From Flavobacterium collinsii (GTDB taxonomy: Bacteria; Bacteroidota; Bacteroidia; Flavobacteriales; Flavobacteriaceae), in assembly GCF_902804485.1 (NCBI RefSeq), contig NZ_CADCST010000099.1, positions 1-49,107 of the forward strand: a stretch of 49,107 nt of DNA. The letters run 5' to 3'. Below, one piece after another: positions 17,434-25,680 of the stretch. A program made the translations under genes and the position numbers. How positions within the stretch are numbered: the stretch's first letter is position 1; each line of letters begins with the position of its first letter. The notes under the pieces are model-generated. The model was not told the origin of the DNA and did not search any database. It saw only the letters and a list, made by a program, of their open reading frames with translations.

Positions 17434-17470
17434 AAAAAGACATTATGCGCTTACTGCATAATGTCTTTTT
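17434..17470 (-). terminator. Strong bidirectional intrinsic terminator of the acetolactate-decarboxylase operon
   Basis: 15-bp perfect arms, AAAAAGACATTATGC (17434-17448) and GCATAATGTCTTTTT (17456-17470), loop GCTTACT, with T/A runs on both sides. It lies about 40 bp after the stop codon of the small membrane protein. Confidence 0.85.
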
Positions 17471-17510
17471 GTAGAGGCTAACAAACCTATTTTTTAAAAC
17501 TTTGTTTATT

Positions 17511-17867
17511 CTAACCGAATAAAGCCATTCCATCCTGCATTCTACCTATTAATCCAATGCAAAGTATAAAGCAAAATAAAGCAACTACTAATCCAATAAA
17601 ACCAAAGACCATCAGCAACCTTCGCATAGAAATAGGAGCAAAATGGTGTTGCTCTTCTTTTGATGTATATTGCCAGATATTTTTTAAATTTTTATAAATC
17701 ACAATTCCAACAAGACCTATAGTGGCAAAAATAACGGCCGTACTAATAGTCAATACCTGAAAAAACAGTTGATTATCATGAATGAAAACATCACTCAATG
17801 TAACTAAGCTAAGCACAAAGAAACCTATTATAGCGATACTTGTTGAAACCCTGAAGAATGTAAACAT
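17511..17867 (-). CDS. Small membrane protein of unknown function (three predicted TM helices)
   Basis: 118 aa. Hydrophobic helices at about 8-28, 36-58 and 84-108. A short cytoplasmic-looking, charged stretch (YKNLKNIWQYTSKEEQHHF) follows helix 2. I recognise no family or catalytic motif. It begins 31 bp after the stop codon of the cupin/MRJP-like gene on the same strand and is followed by a strong terminator. It is therefore probably the last gene of a three-gene operon with the acetolactate decarboxylase, but no functional link is visible. Confidence 0.7.
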   Translation of the reverse strand: MFTFFRVSTSIAIIGFFVLSLVTLSDVFIHDNQLFFQVLTISTAVIFATIGLVGIVIYKNLKNIWQYTSKEEQHHFAPISMRRLLMVFGFIGLVVALFCFILCIGLIGRMQDGMALFG

Positions 17868-17898
17868 TTAATACTGGTATTAAGTTAAATCGGAGCTT

Positions 17899-19311
17899 TT
17901 ATGGCTTAAAACGAAAAATATAATAAGGTGGTTTTCCCTGATCGTCTGCACCGGTAAATGCAGGAGTGCTATTAAGCTGATTTACTGAAATATACATCCA
18001 CCCGTTAGGACCTTTATATACATTATCCGGCCACTGCAATTTTTGAGCATCCTGTACAATAGTAGTCAATTTACCCGTAGCATCCAATTTTGTTATGGCA
18101 TGTTCCTGAAGATTAGTAAAATAATGATTTCCTTCTTCATCTGTCAACGCTCCATCGCTAAAAGGTTTGTTGCCCGCTTTTTTTATGGCGCTGCTAATTT
18201 CGGCATCACTTTTTCCTTCTCTAAATAATCTGGCAGGTACATTATACCACGAAGTTCCGTTCATTGCTCCAAAAAAGATTGTCTCTCTGTCATGCGAAAG
18301 TGTAATGGGATCAATGGCAACGCGGGCGGGTTTCCCTCCAAAATAAGTCACTTTACCGTCAATAATCATGTCTTTATCTTCTGCCTGTAAAGAAGCATGT
18401 CCGCTAAAGCGACGTGCTTTTTTGGATTTTAGATTCAATACGATGATTCCCGGATTGGCAATATCCGCCAGATAAGCAAAACCATTTTTTTCGTCGATGG
18501 CAACATCTTGTGTAAAAGTACCTTTTGGAGCTATTGTTTGAGGCAATTCGATCTTTTGCACTACCTTATTTTTACTAATATCAAAAGCCCAAAGTCTGGA
18601 TTTTCCAAGTTCAAGTCCCATATCTGTTACCCAAAGTTGATTGTTTTTATCAAAGATTAATCCCAACATTGCATCAAATTTGGCATCGCTTGGTTTTGCA
18701 CCATTCTTTTGATAAGAAACAGAAGGATACGGAACAGCCTTTCCGTTCACAATCTCAACCAATTGCGTTTTTTGATTGCCCAGTGGATGTATGGTTGCAA
18801 AGATCCTGCCTTCGGCCGATACAGCCACATCACCCGGACGTATGTCCATAGCGGCAACCACCTCAAGAGCAGTAGCTGTTTTGTTTGTGTTTCCAAAATA
18901 ACTGGCAGTACCTTCTATCCAGTCTTTACGTGGCGGAGCAAAAAAATCTATATCTAAAGTACCGTCTTCCAAACACTCAAACTGATGAGGAATATTCCCC
19001 GGAATAATCAATACCTCACCCGCACTAACAACATAATCTTTGCCTTGCATGCTCACTTTTACACTTCCTTTTGTAATATAAGTCGTTTGTTCGTTTGGAT
19101 GCTGATGCAAAGGTACTTTTGCCCCCTTGTCCATCTTAAACAGCGCCAGCATGCCCTGTTCTCCATACACATATTTGCGTTGTAATTTATCGCCTAGTTG
19201 CTCCCATCCCAAATTATCAAATTTTAGATGCTGAATTTCTTTCGTTTGCTGTGCTGTCATAGCAGTAGCGAGCAAGATCATTGCAGAAATTGCTAATTTT
19301 AATTTTGTCAT
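17899..19311 (-). CDS. Exported cupin / major royal jelly protein-like (SMP-30-type) fusion
   Basis: 470 aa with a signal peptide (to ~20). Residues ~25-125 form a cupin: HQHPNEQ with His69, His71 and a Glu/Gln nearby, then VSAGEVLIIPGNIPHQFE with His109, a full metal-ligand set. From ~150 the rest is a beta-propeller of the MRJP/yellow type (PGDVAVSAEGRIFATIHP, LGLIFDKNNQLWVTDMG, GTFTQDVAIDEKNGFAYLAD, ITLSHDRETIFFGAMNG, DGALTDEEGNHYFTNLQEHAI, QWPDNVYKGPNGWMYISV). MRJP/SMP-30 propellers act as lactonases or bind small ligands; the substrate here is unknown. The gene follows the acetolactate decarboxylase by 45 bp, so both proteins are probably made together and exported. Confidence 0.8.
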   Translation of the reverse strand: MTKLKLAISAMILLATAMTAQQTKEIQHLKFDNLGWEQLGDKLQRKYVYGEQGMLALFKMDKGAKVPLHQHPNEQTTYITKGSVKVSMQGKDYVVSAGEVLIIPGNIPHQFECLEDGTLDIDFFAPPRKDWIEGTASYFGNTNKTATALEVVAAMDIRPGDVAVSAEGRIFATIHPLGNQKTQLVEIVNGKAVPYPSVSYQKNGAKPSDAKFDAMLGLIFDKNNQLWVTDMGLELGKSRLWAFDISKNKVVQKIELPQTIAPKGTFTQDVAIDEKNGFAYLADIANPGIIVLNLKSKKARRFSGHASLQAEDKDMIIDGKVTYFGGKPARVAIDPITLSHDRETIFFGAMNGTSWYNVPARLFREGKSDAEISSAIKKAGNKPFSDGALTDEEGNHYFTNLQEHAITKLDATGKLTTIVQDAQKLQWPDNVYKGPNGWMYISVNQLNSTPAFTGADDQGKPPYYIFRFKP

Positions 19312-19356
19312 GTTTGTTGAATTTTAAATAATAAAGCGGTTTATACCGGCACTCTT

Positions 19357-20139
19357 TTAGTAAGAGCTTTTAACACCGTCTTGCTTTGTCCAGGGTTTGT
19401 TAAAAACTTTATTCTGCTGGGGCAAAATAACCTCATAACCCGGTTTTTCGTCTATGCTGACTTTTATAGTTACTGTCCCTAATTTTCCGGAAATCAGATG
19501 TCCGCCATATTTGTGGTCTCTGGAAATAAAATGAAAATGAAACGGAGATAAATCTATGGCCGAGAAATATGGAGGATTGTAAAAACCAACCATAGTCCCC
19601 GAGATATGTTCTCTTGGATACAAAGGTCTTGTTTTCATGAGTTCCGCCAATCCGGTAGTATCATTTTCATCTAGACGCCTGGCGCCACCTACTGTAATGG
19701 TTTCAAATTCACATTCTATACGAACGGCATAAGGTTTATTAGTAGAAGGAAGTCTTTTTATCACCTCATTCTGCAGTTCTTCGATATCTTTTATATGGGT
19801 AAGTTCAAACTGCATATCAGCTTTAAAGAAAGCAACTGAACCAAATGGTATTCTACGGCTGTTTGTAGCAACCCCAACCTCTCCGGAAGCATCTACCCGA
19901 TAAAAAATACCATCCAGTGCAATCATTTCACCATCTAAATAATTGTAAGTACCAATTCCGAAATTTCCTTTTTTGGCAAGTTCTCCAATCGTAAGTTCAC
20001 CCGAATAAACACCATTACGCATCGCATCCATTACAGAGTAATGAAAAAGAGGCTTTTCCTCCTTAACTTGCGCTTTTACAGGTATAAAACCTAATGCTGC
20101 AATAAAAAAAACTGCCAATCCGGTACTATTATTTCTCAT
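19357..20139 (-). CDS. budA: Alpha-acetolactate decarboxylase, exported
   Basis: Converts alpha-acetolactate to acetoin. Family motifs are clear: TIGELAKKGNFGIGTYNYLDGEM, FGSVAFF, EHISGTMVGFYNPPYFSAIDL and the zinc-binding stretch FHFHFISRDHKYGGH, which supplies the His ligands. I choose the start at 20139, giving 260 aa with a 24-residue signal peptide ending VKAQ. Longer in-frame starts exist at 20172 and 20226, but a good promoter (20181-20210) would place the transcript start just upstream of 20172, leaving the 20226 ATG untranscribed. Export is unusual given that the substrate is made in the cytoplasm, though secreted forms are known in some bacteria. First gene of a likely operon with the cupin/MRJP protein and the small membrane protein. 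Confidence 0.88.
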   Translation of the reverse strand: MRNNSTGLAVFFIAALGFIPVKAQVKEEKPLFHYSVMDAMRNGVYSGELTIGELAKKGNFGIGTYNYLDGEMIALDGIFYRVDASGEVGVATNSRRIPFGSVAFFKADMQFELTHIKDIEELQNEVIKRLPSTNKPYAVRIECEFETITVGGARRLDENDTTGLAELMKTRPLYPREHISGTMVGFYNPPYFSAIDLSPFHFHFISRDHKYGGHLISGKLGTVTIKVSIDEKPGYEVILPQQNKVFNKPWTKQDGVKSSY

Positions 20140-20180
20140 GGTTTTACGTATTACATTACTTTGTTTCTTCATTACAATAG

Positions 20181-20210
20181 CAAAGATATTCCTAAATAAA
20201 GTAAGACAAA
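20181..20210 (-). promoter_or_regulatory. Bacteroidota-type promoter of the acetolactate decarboxylase operon
   Basis: -33 TTTG (20210-20207) and -7 TATCTTTG (20188-20181), a perfect TAnnTTTG, are separated by 18 bp. Transcription would start near 20175. This promoter decides against the most upstream ATG of the gene. Confidence 0.6.
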
Positions 20211-20436
20211 TTGTACATGTAAACATTTTTCCTGTACAATTTTATCACCAGCTCTAAAAGTTAATCACCATTATCCGTTAGTTGTAATAATGTTTAATAT
20301 CAAAATAGAATTAGAATCACGAGGCATTTTAAAATTAATTGTCTCAACGGGTTAATATAATACAGGTTTACGATAATAAACCAGCATTCAAACCCTGAGA
20401 AAGCAGTGATATTTGTTATTCTATACTTCTAAAACT

Positions 20437-22089
20437 ATGATAAAATTAATTCCTGTCAGATTTCAAAAATCTTACTGTTCTGCAAGCTGTTTTTTAGCAC
20501 TCATCGGATGCAAACCCACTCATCAGAATCTTGTCCAACACAATTATATCGTCGGAGAAAGAAACAAAGGCGATTTGTTTTACAATTCATTATTGGATGT
20601 TTCCATCGACATCCCGGAAAATGTGAATTATGAAGATCTTTCTAAACTTAATAAAAGTACACTACGAAAAAGTATTGGGGATTTTAAAGATATTTCTGCT
20701 GCAAAGGCAATACTTAGTTACAAAACAAATCAAAATTTAGAAAGCTACTATTTCTTTGAAAAGATTGAAAAACCAATTGATACAATTACTCATGAAAAAC
20801 TGGTTCGAAATGACAGTATCAATGGCATTATTATTTTTGAAAAACAAAAAGGAGCAAAAAAAGTCATTTCACTTACGCGAATGCCCGTGAATACGAATCA
20901 TTTGGAAAAGGCTAACGAAAATATCCGAAGGGTTCATCTAGACAGTACCTCTTTGAATAAACTGTCTTATATGCATCTTTTTAATTATTATACCTATGAA
21001 CCTCATAAAAATTACCTGCAGGGAAGAGATAAAATAAAGCTGGCTCCTATAAAAGATCCAAAAAAAATAATGTTCAAAGACCCTTTGTACTTAACGATCA
21101 ATTCTTATATAGGCAACAATAAAGAATATAATTTACTGATTAAGAAATATGAAAGTGATAAGAGTAATTTTAATCACACTGTTCTAAACTCACTATCCAA
21201 AAATGAAGTCAAAAAAGAGGAAGCTGTGATTGCAGCAATTGCAGATCTCGCTAACAACAATCAGATTATTATACTCAATGAGGACCATTTTTATCCCAAA
21301 CATCGATTGTTTGCTCTAAATCTCCTTGACGTCTTGAAACAAAAAGGATTCACTGTAATTTCTATGGAAACCTTTACACCTAATTATGGTACTAATACCG
21401 CTCCCATTCCAAATGCCAAAAATGGATTTTATATCAAAGACCCTTATTTTGGTCATTTCGTAAGAAAAGCAAATGCTATGGGATTTACGCTAGTCGGACA
21501 TGAAAACGCCGATCAGAAAATAGATAGAGAAATAGGACAAGCCAAAAATGTCATGAAAATATTAGAGAAAGATCCAAAAGCTAAAATTTTTATTTATGTA
21601 GGTCATGGTCATCTGGAAGAAGATGGGAAAAAGCGTTTTATGGCCAATTATTTAAAAGAATACTCTCACATAGATCCCGTTACCATCAATCAGGAAACTG
21701 TTATGATGAACACAAAAGAAAAACTAATTTTACTTCCTAAAGCTGTATTTGCAAAAGATACTTTAATGAAATCAAGTGCTGATTATTTTGTAATCAATAA
21801 CCTTGAAGCCAACCTGCAATCGGTTTACCCGGATAAGACTTTCAAAAAGGTTAGCCTGAAAGACCTGAGATTTTCACAATTTAAAAACGAAGAACTATTG
21901 GTTGATGTTTTCTTATTAGAGGAATATAATGCAACTAAAAACGCAGATTTATTAATTCCGCTGCAATCTACCCTACTTGTTCAAAAGGATGGTAAAATTG
22001 AAACAGATTTACCTATTGGTGAATATTATATTACCGTAAAATCAGCAAATAATGATCTGTTTCAATTTAATCGTATCGAAGTCAATTAA
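20437..22089 (+). CDS. Lipoprotein of uncertain function, ChaN/EreA-like core suspected
   Basis: 550 aa from the ATG at 20437; another in-frame ATG at 20413 adds eight residues. The N-terminus ends in a lipobox (LALIGC, Cys25), so it is probably lipid-anchored. Residues ~265-430 contain EAVIAAIADLANNNQIIILNEDHFYPKHR, ISMETFTPNYG, GFTLVGHENA and AKIFIYVGHGHLEEDG. This pattern of a Glu-x-His near a strand end, followed by later His-Gly-His, recalls ChaN-like and erythromycin-esterase-like folds. Similarity is weak, so treat the fold as a suggestion. The C-terminal ~100 residues look like a small beta domain (IPLQSTLLVQKDGKIETDLPIGEYYITV). It stands alone and converges on the nucleoside permease gene. 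Confidence 0.6.
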   Translation: MIKLIPVRFQKSYCSASCFLALIGCKPTHQNLVQHNYIVGERNKGDLFYNSLLDVSIDIPENVNYEDLSKLNKSTLRKSIGDFKDISAAKAILSYKTNQNLESYYFFEKIEKPIDTITHEKLVRNDSINGIIIFEKQKGAKKVISLTRMPVNTNHLEKANENIRRVHLDSTSLNKLSYMHLFNYYTYEPHKNYLQGRDKIKLAPIKDPKKIMFKDPLYLTINSYIGNNKEYNLLIKKYESDKSNFNHTVLNSLSKNEVKKEEAVIAAIADLANNNQIIILNEDHFYPKHRLFALNLLDVLKQKGFTVISMETFTPNYGTNTAPIPNAKNGFYIKDPYFGHFVRKANAMGFTLVGHENADQKIDREIGQAKNVMKILEKDPKAKIFIYVGHGHLEEDGKKRFMANYLKEYSHIDPVTINQETVMMNTKEKLILLPKAVFAKDTLMKSSADYFVINNLEANLQSVYPDKTFKKVSLKDLRFSQFKNEELLVDVFLLEEYNATKNADLLIPLQSTLLVQKDGKIETDLPIGEYYITVKSANNDLFQFNRIEVN

Positions 22090-22112
22090 TGGCTACAGGT
22101 TATTTCAAAAAA

Positions 22113-22143
22113 AATCCCGTTTTCAATTGATGAAAACGGGATT
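22113..22143. terminator. Bidirectional terminator between convergent genes
   Basis: Perfect 13-bp arms AATCCCGTTTTCA (22113-22125) and TGAAAACGGGATT (22131-22143) with a 5-nt loop. A T run follows on the minus strand, so it mainly ends the permease transcript and can also serve the lipoprotein gene. Confidence 0.8.
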
Positions 22144-22163
22144 GCAAACGGTGTCTTATATTT

Positions 22164-23540
22164 TTAATGACTCAAATTCTCTATTTCTTTTGGGTCATGT
22201 TTGTGTTTGAATAAAATAGCAAAGGCAATCGCAATTACTAAGGCATAAGCTGCAAATGACAACCAGATATGATGCCAGTCTTTCATTAAAATTGGATTTG
22301 TAAAAATTCCGTCCGCCGAAATTGAATTACCCTGTCCTTTCACAAATTCCAGCATTTTTGAATTTGTACTCTCTGTTTGTAAAAATCCTGCCAACTCGGT
22401 AGTATTCGTGAATGATTTGGTAAAGAAACGGTCAATAGCCCAACCGGAAGTCAAGCTTCCTAAAACTGCTCCAACACCATTAGTCATCATCATGAATAAT
22501 CCCTGCGCAGATGAACGTATTTTAGAATCTGTATTGCTTTCAACGAATAAAGAACCTGAGATGTTAAAGAAATCAAATGCCATTCCGTAAACGATACAAG
22601 ATAAAATAATCATCCACAAACCGCCTACAGGATCTCCAAATCCAAATAATCCGAAACGAAGCACCCATGCCAGCATACTAATTAACATTACCTGTTTGAT
22701 TCCAAAACGTCTTAAGAAAAATGGAATTGCCAGAATAAATAAGGTTTCAGATACCTGAGAGATCGACATGATTATAGTCGAATATTTGATCACAAAAGAA
22801 TCTGCATATTTAGGGAAATGCTTGAATTCGTCTAAAAATACATCTCCGTAGGCATTCGTCAATTGTAAAGCTCCTCCTAAAAACATAGAGAATACAAAGA
22901 ACAAAGCCATTTTGTAGTTTCCAAATAATTTAAAGGCCTCTAGTCCTAGAGTTTCTACCAGTGAAGCATCTTCTTTAGTCAGACGTTGTGGCTGGCATTT
23001 AGGCAATGTAAAAGCATAAAATCCAAGAATTAATGCACCAACTCCGGCGATATAAAACTGGTATTCTGTTGCTTTGCTTCCGCTTAAATTAGTGATCCAC
23101 ATTGCAGCAATAAAACCAATCGTTCCCCAAACACGGATAGGTGGAAAATCTTTTACAATGTTTTTATTATTGAGCTTAAGCGAAGTATACGAAATAGAAT
23201 TGCTCAAAGCAATAGTAGGCATGTAACAGCACATTGCAATAAACATTACATATATAAAATTATCAGGTGTTGTAACATGTGCGATACCAAATAAAACTAC
23301 GGCATAAAGAATGTGCAGGACACCATACAGTTTTTCTGCATTAATCCATCTGTCTGCAATAATTCCGGTTAAAGTGGGCATGAATAAAGAAGCAATTCCC
23401 ATGGTTCCGAAAACAAGACCAAACTGGGTTCCTTCCCAATTTTTAGTTCCAAACCAATAATTTCCAATTGTTATAAGCCAGGCTCCCCAAACAAAAAATT
23501 GAAGAAAGCTCATTATAATCAACCTATTTTTAATTCCCAT
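22164..23540 (-). CDS. Nucleoside:H+ symporter family permease (MFS)
   Basis: 458 aa with about 12 hydrophobic helices. The opening RLIIMSFLQFFVWGAWLITIGNYWF and the segment FMPTLTGIIADRWINAEKLYG followed by YMPTIALSNSISYTSL are characteristic of the NupG/XapB-like nucleoside:proton symporters, which are common in Bacteroidota. It imports nucleosides across the inner membrane. It lies 66 bp downstream of cmk on the same strand, so transcription may continue from cmk; this fits a shared role in pyrimidine or nucleoside supply. The C-terminus ends in a short basic/acidic tail (KHKHDPKEIENLSH). Confidence 0.85.
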   Translation of the reverse strand: MGIKNRLIIMSFLQFFVWGAWLITIGNYWFGTKNWEGTQFGLVFGTMGIASLFMPTLTGIIADRWINAEKLYGVLHILYAVVLFGIAHVTTPDNFIYVMFIAMCCYMPTIALSNSISYTSLKLNNKNIVKDFPPIRVWGTIGFIAAMWITNLSGSKATEYQFYIAGVGALILGFYAFTLPKCQPQRLTKEDASLVETLGLEAFKLFGNYKMALFFVFSMFLGGALQLTNAYGDVFLDEFKHFPKYADSFVIKYSTIIMSISQVSETLFILAIPFFLRRFGIKQVMLISMLAWVLRFGLFGFGDPVGGLWMIILSCIVYGMAFDFFNISGSLFVESNTDSKIRSSAQGLFMMMTNGVGAVLGSLTSGWAIDRFFTKSFTNTTELAGFLQTESTNSKMLEFVKGQGNSISADGIFTNPILMKDWHHIWLSFAAYALVIAIAFAILFKHKHDPKEIENLSH

Positions 23541-23606
23541 ACGATGAAATTGTCTTTAAATAAATAAAGCGGTAAAACTACCATTAAAAATGATATCTAC
23601 AAAAAA

Positions 23607-24299
23607 TTAAACTGTTTTAACAACATCCTTTACTAATTCCAGAACTGCATCAAATTGTTCTTCCCTGTTTAAGTAAGAATTATCTATTTCTATCGCATCA
23701 TCGGCAATGATTAAAGGTGAATCTTCGCGGTGTGTATCAATATAATCTCTTTCAACTACATTTTTCAAGACGTCTTCATAGGAAACGTTGTCGCCTTTTT
23801 GCTGTAATTCGTCAAAACGTCTTTGTGCACGGGTCTCGGCACTGGCAGTCATGAAAACTTTAAGCTCGGCATTAGGAAAAACTACGGTCCCAATGTCTCT
23901 TCCATCCATCACTATTGCTTTGTTTTTTCCCATTTCCTGTTGCTGCTCTACCAATTTAGAACGCACTTCAGAAACCTCGGCAACTTTACTCACAAAATTA
24001 GAAACCTCAATGGTTCTGATTTGTTTTTCCACATTTTCGCCATTAAGATACATCTCAGCAAAACCCAGATCAGCGTTGAATTTAAACTCTAACTGAATGT
24101 TTGGCAAAGCTGCTATAAGTGCTGCCTTATCAAAAAAATCTGCTGCAATAAGCTGATGCTGCATGGCAAAGTGTGCCACCGCACGGTACATTGCTCCGGT
24201 ATCTACATAAACATATTCCAGCTCTTTCGCCAATTGTTTTGCCAAAGTACTCTTTCCTGTTGAGGAGAATCCATCAATTGCAATGGTAATTTTTTTCAA
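23607..24299 (-). CDS. cmk: (d)CMP kinase
   Basis: 230 aa, normal length. Phosphorylates CMP and dCMP using ATP. The P-loop GFSSTGKST is at ~9-17, followed by LEYVYVDTGAMYRAVA, NFVSKVAEVSEVR, VMDGRDIGTVVFPNAELKVFMTASAETRAQRR and DSPLIIADDAIEID, all standard Cmk blocks. In Flavobacterium relatives cmk commonly lies next to porQ and lon. Here two L,D-transpeptidase-like genes separate it from porQ. It starts 46 bp after the second of these. Confidence 0.96.
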   Translation of the reverse strand: MKKITIAIDGFSSTGKSTLAKQLAKELEYVYVDTGAMYRAVAHFAMQHQLIAADFFDKAALIAALPNIQLEFKFNADLGFAEMYLNGENVEKQIRTIEVSNFVSKVAEVSEVRSKLVEQQQEMGKNKAIVMDGRDIGTVVFPNAELKVFMTASAETRAQRRFDELQQKGDNVSYEDVLKNVVERDYIDTHREDSPLIIADDAIEIDNSYLNREEQFDAVLELVKDVVKTV

Positions 24300-24345
24300 T
24301 TTTTTTATTTTTAAATTTAAACTTATTTACTGTTCCAATCCGGTT

Positions 24346-24966
24346 TTAATAGTAAATACTCATCACAATATCGGATCCGGAATTATCAATTATTTTTGCC
24401 ACTCTTTCAAAATATTTCTTGTTCACCATCGGGCATCCATAACTGTTGCAAATATATCCATTTTGCTCTTCATACGGAACATCAAAATAATAATGAAAAA
24501 CAATATCACGATCAAATGCGTTCGAATTTGTGGTATCCAATCCATATAATTTGTAGGCCTTACCAAACTTTCCGTTATAATGCTCACCAATAGCGTATTT
24601 CCCTAATGAAGTGCTGAGCGAATTTGGAACATTACTAAATTTTAACTTACCTTTTATTTGGGTCTCTGACCCCGAACCATGAGCTACTAATCCTTTATCA
24701 ATAATTTTATTGGCTTTTAGATCGTATACAAAAAAGCGGTTCTTGCCCGAGGGAATTTTCATATCGATAAAAAAAGCATATCTATCATTGTATTTTGAAT
24801 CGCTCTTTATAACTTTCCTGATTTCATTGATTTTTTTGCTGTCAATTGTACTTGCTACTAACAAAGGAGCTGTCCTCTCTTTCTTAATGATCTTATAACC
24901 AACAAAAAACAGGATTACAACAAGAAAAATAAAAAGGAATTTCTTCATAGAATGGTATTGATACAA
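24346..24966 (-). CDS. YkuD-like murein L,D-transpeptidase catalytic-family protein, variant active site
   Basis: 206 aa. A single N-terminal hydrophobic segment (~6-22) serves as signal anchor or signal peptide. The conserved core is YAFFIDMKIPSGKNRFFVYDL, GLVAHGSGSET, LGKYAIGEHYNGKFGKAYKLYGLD, IVFHYYFDVPYEE and the catalytic block NSYGCPMVN. The nucleophile Cys is present, but the residue two before it is Tyr, where the paralogue next door has the usual His (NSHGC). Such enzymes cross-link or modify peptidoglycan in the periplasm. A terminator separates it from the upstream paralogue, so it probably has its own promoter; cmk follows by 46 bp. An ATG at 24951 (MKKFLF) is an alternative start with a better signal sequence. 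Confidence 0.85.
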   Translation of the reverse strand: MYQYHSMKKFLFIFLVVILFFVGYKIIKKERTAPLLVASTIDSKKINEIRKVIKSDSKYNDRYAFFIDMKIPSGKNRFFVYDLKANKIIDKGLVAHGSGSETQIKGKLKFSNVPNSLSTSLGKYAIGEHYNGKFGKAYKLYGLDTTNSNAFDRDIVFHYYFDVPYEEQNGYICNSYGCPMVNKKYFERVAKIIDNSGSDIVMSIYY

Positions 24967-25007
24967 TGCGGAAATTTAAAATGGAATAAAAATCAGAGCA
25001 AAAAAAA

Positions 25008-25032
25008 TGCTGTTGAAGAAAAAACAACAGCA
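25008..25032 (-). terminator. Intrinsic terminator between the two L,D-transpeptidase-like genes
   Basis: Arms TGCTGTTG (25008-25015) and CAACAGCA (25025-25032), 9-nt loop, followed on the minus strand by eight T residues. It would end the porQ-transpeptidase transcript. Confidence 0.75.
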
Positions 25033-25073
25033 ATATTATGATTTAAGTTCATCAAAATTATATTCTAAGTTTT

Positions 25074-25676
25074 CTAATAATAAACATCCAGGATAATATT
25101 TGACTTAGAACAACTTATATATTTTTCGAGTCGTTTGAAGAATTGTTCGTTTACCATCGGACAGCCATGACTGTTGCTAATGTAGTAATCTTGTTCTTCA
25201 TAAGGAACTGCTGAGTAATAATGCAATACAATCGCTCTTTTTAAAGCATTGTTATTGGTTTCATCCAGACCATTTAATTTATATGCCTTTCCGAAAATTC
25301 CTTTGTAACATTTTTGAATCACATAGCGCCCTAATGCAGTACAATTCGAATTAGGGGTGTTACTGAATCTCAAGCTGCCTTTCACACCTGTTTCAGATCC
25401 CGAACCATGTGCTACAAGGCCCTGATCTATAATTTTATTGTTTACCAGATCGTAAACAAAAAAACGATTTTTACCCGATGGTATTCTCATATCAACGAAA
25501 AAAGCAATTTTAGTATTGTATTTAGAGTCAATACTAATCATGTTTTTAATTTCGCTTACTCTGGTATTGATCCGCTCTACTTCCAGGCTGGAAATAGTAG
25601 TTTCATTTTTATAGTAATGTTTCGCACCCGTTAAAACACCTACCGTTAAAAATAAAAACAAACTAAGTATTTTCAT
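25074..25676 (-). CDS. YkuD-like murein L,D-transpeptidase catalytic-family protein
   Basis: 200 aa. Signal peptide at ~1-18, then the same core as its neighbour: IAFFVDMRIPSGKNRFFVYDLVNNKIIDQGLVAHGSGSETGVKG, LGRYVIQKCYKGIFGKAYKLNGLDETNNNA, VLHYYSAVPYEEQ and an intact SHGCPMVN active-site motif. It acts in the periplasm on peptidoglycan peptide stems. The ATG lies 4 bp after the porQ stop codon, so the two are co-transcribed. The close similarity to the next gene points to a local duplication. Confidence 0.87.
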   Translation of the reverse strand: MKILSLFLFLTVGVLTGAKHYYKNETTISSLEVERINTRVSEIKNMISIDSKYNTKIAFFVDMRIPSGKNRFFVYDLVNNKIIDQGLVAHGSGSETGVKGSLRFSNTPNSNCTALGRYVIQKCYKGIFGKAYKLNGLDETNNNALKRAIVLHYYSAVPYEEQDYYISNSHGCPMVNEQFFKRLEKYISCSKSNIILDVYY

Positions 25677-25680
25677 ATCA

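Larger units (their letters stand above)
16451..17510. other. 1.06-kb non-coding gap with two orphan regulator arrays and a candidate small RNA
   Basis: No ORF here looks like a protein gene; a 74-codon plus-strand frame at 16521-16745 is low-complexity. The gap contains an array promoter at 16808-16898, a second at 17296-17385 and a strong minus-direction terminator at 17091-17121. It also contains the shared terminator of the downstream operon at 17434-17470. A repeat-like AT-rich stretch (CCACAGATTAAAAAG, about 16988) resembles common Flavobacterium intergenic repeats. Confidence 0.6.

Noticed and set aside
20140..20226. Longer N-terminus for the acetolactate decarboxylase starting at 20226
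   Set aside because: It would precede the predicted transcription start and would place a non-signal-like extension before a clean signal peptide.
23788..24096. Plus-strand frames of 89 and 102 codons opposite cmk
   Set aside because: Antisense shadows of the well-conserved cmk gene without protein-like features.
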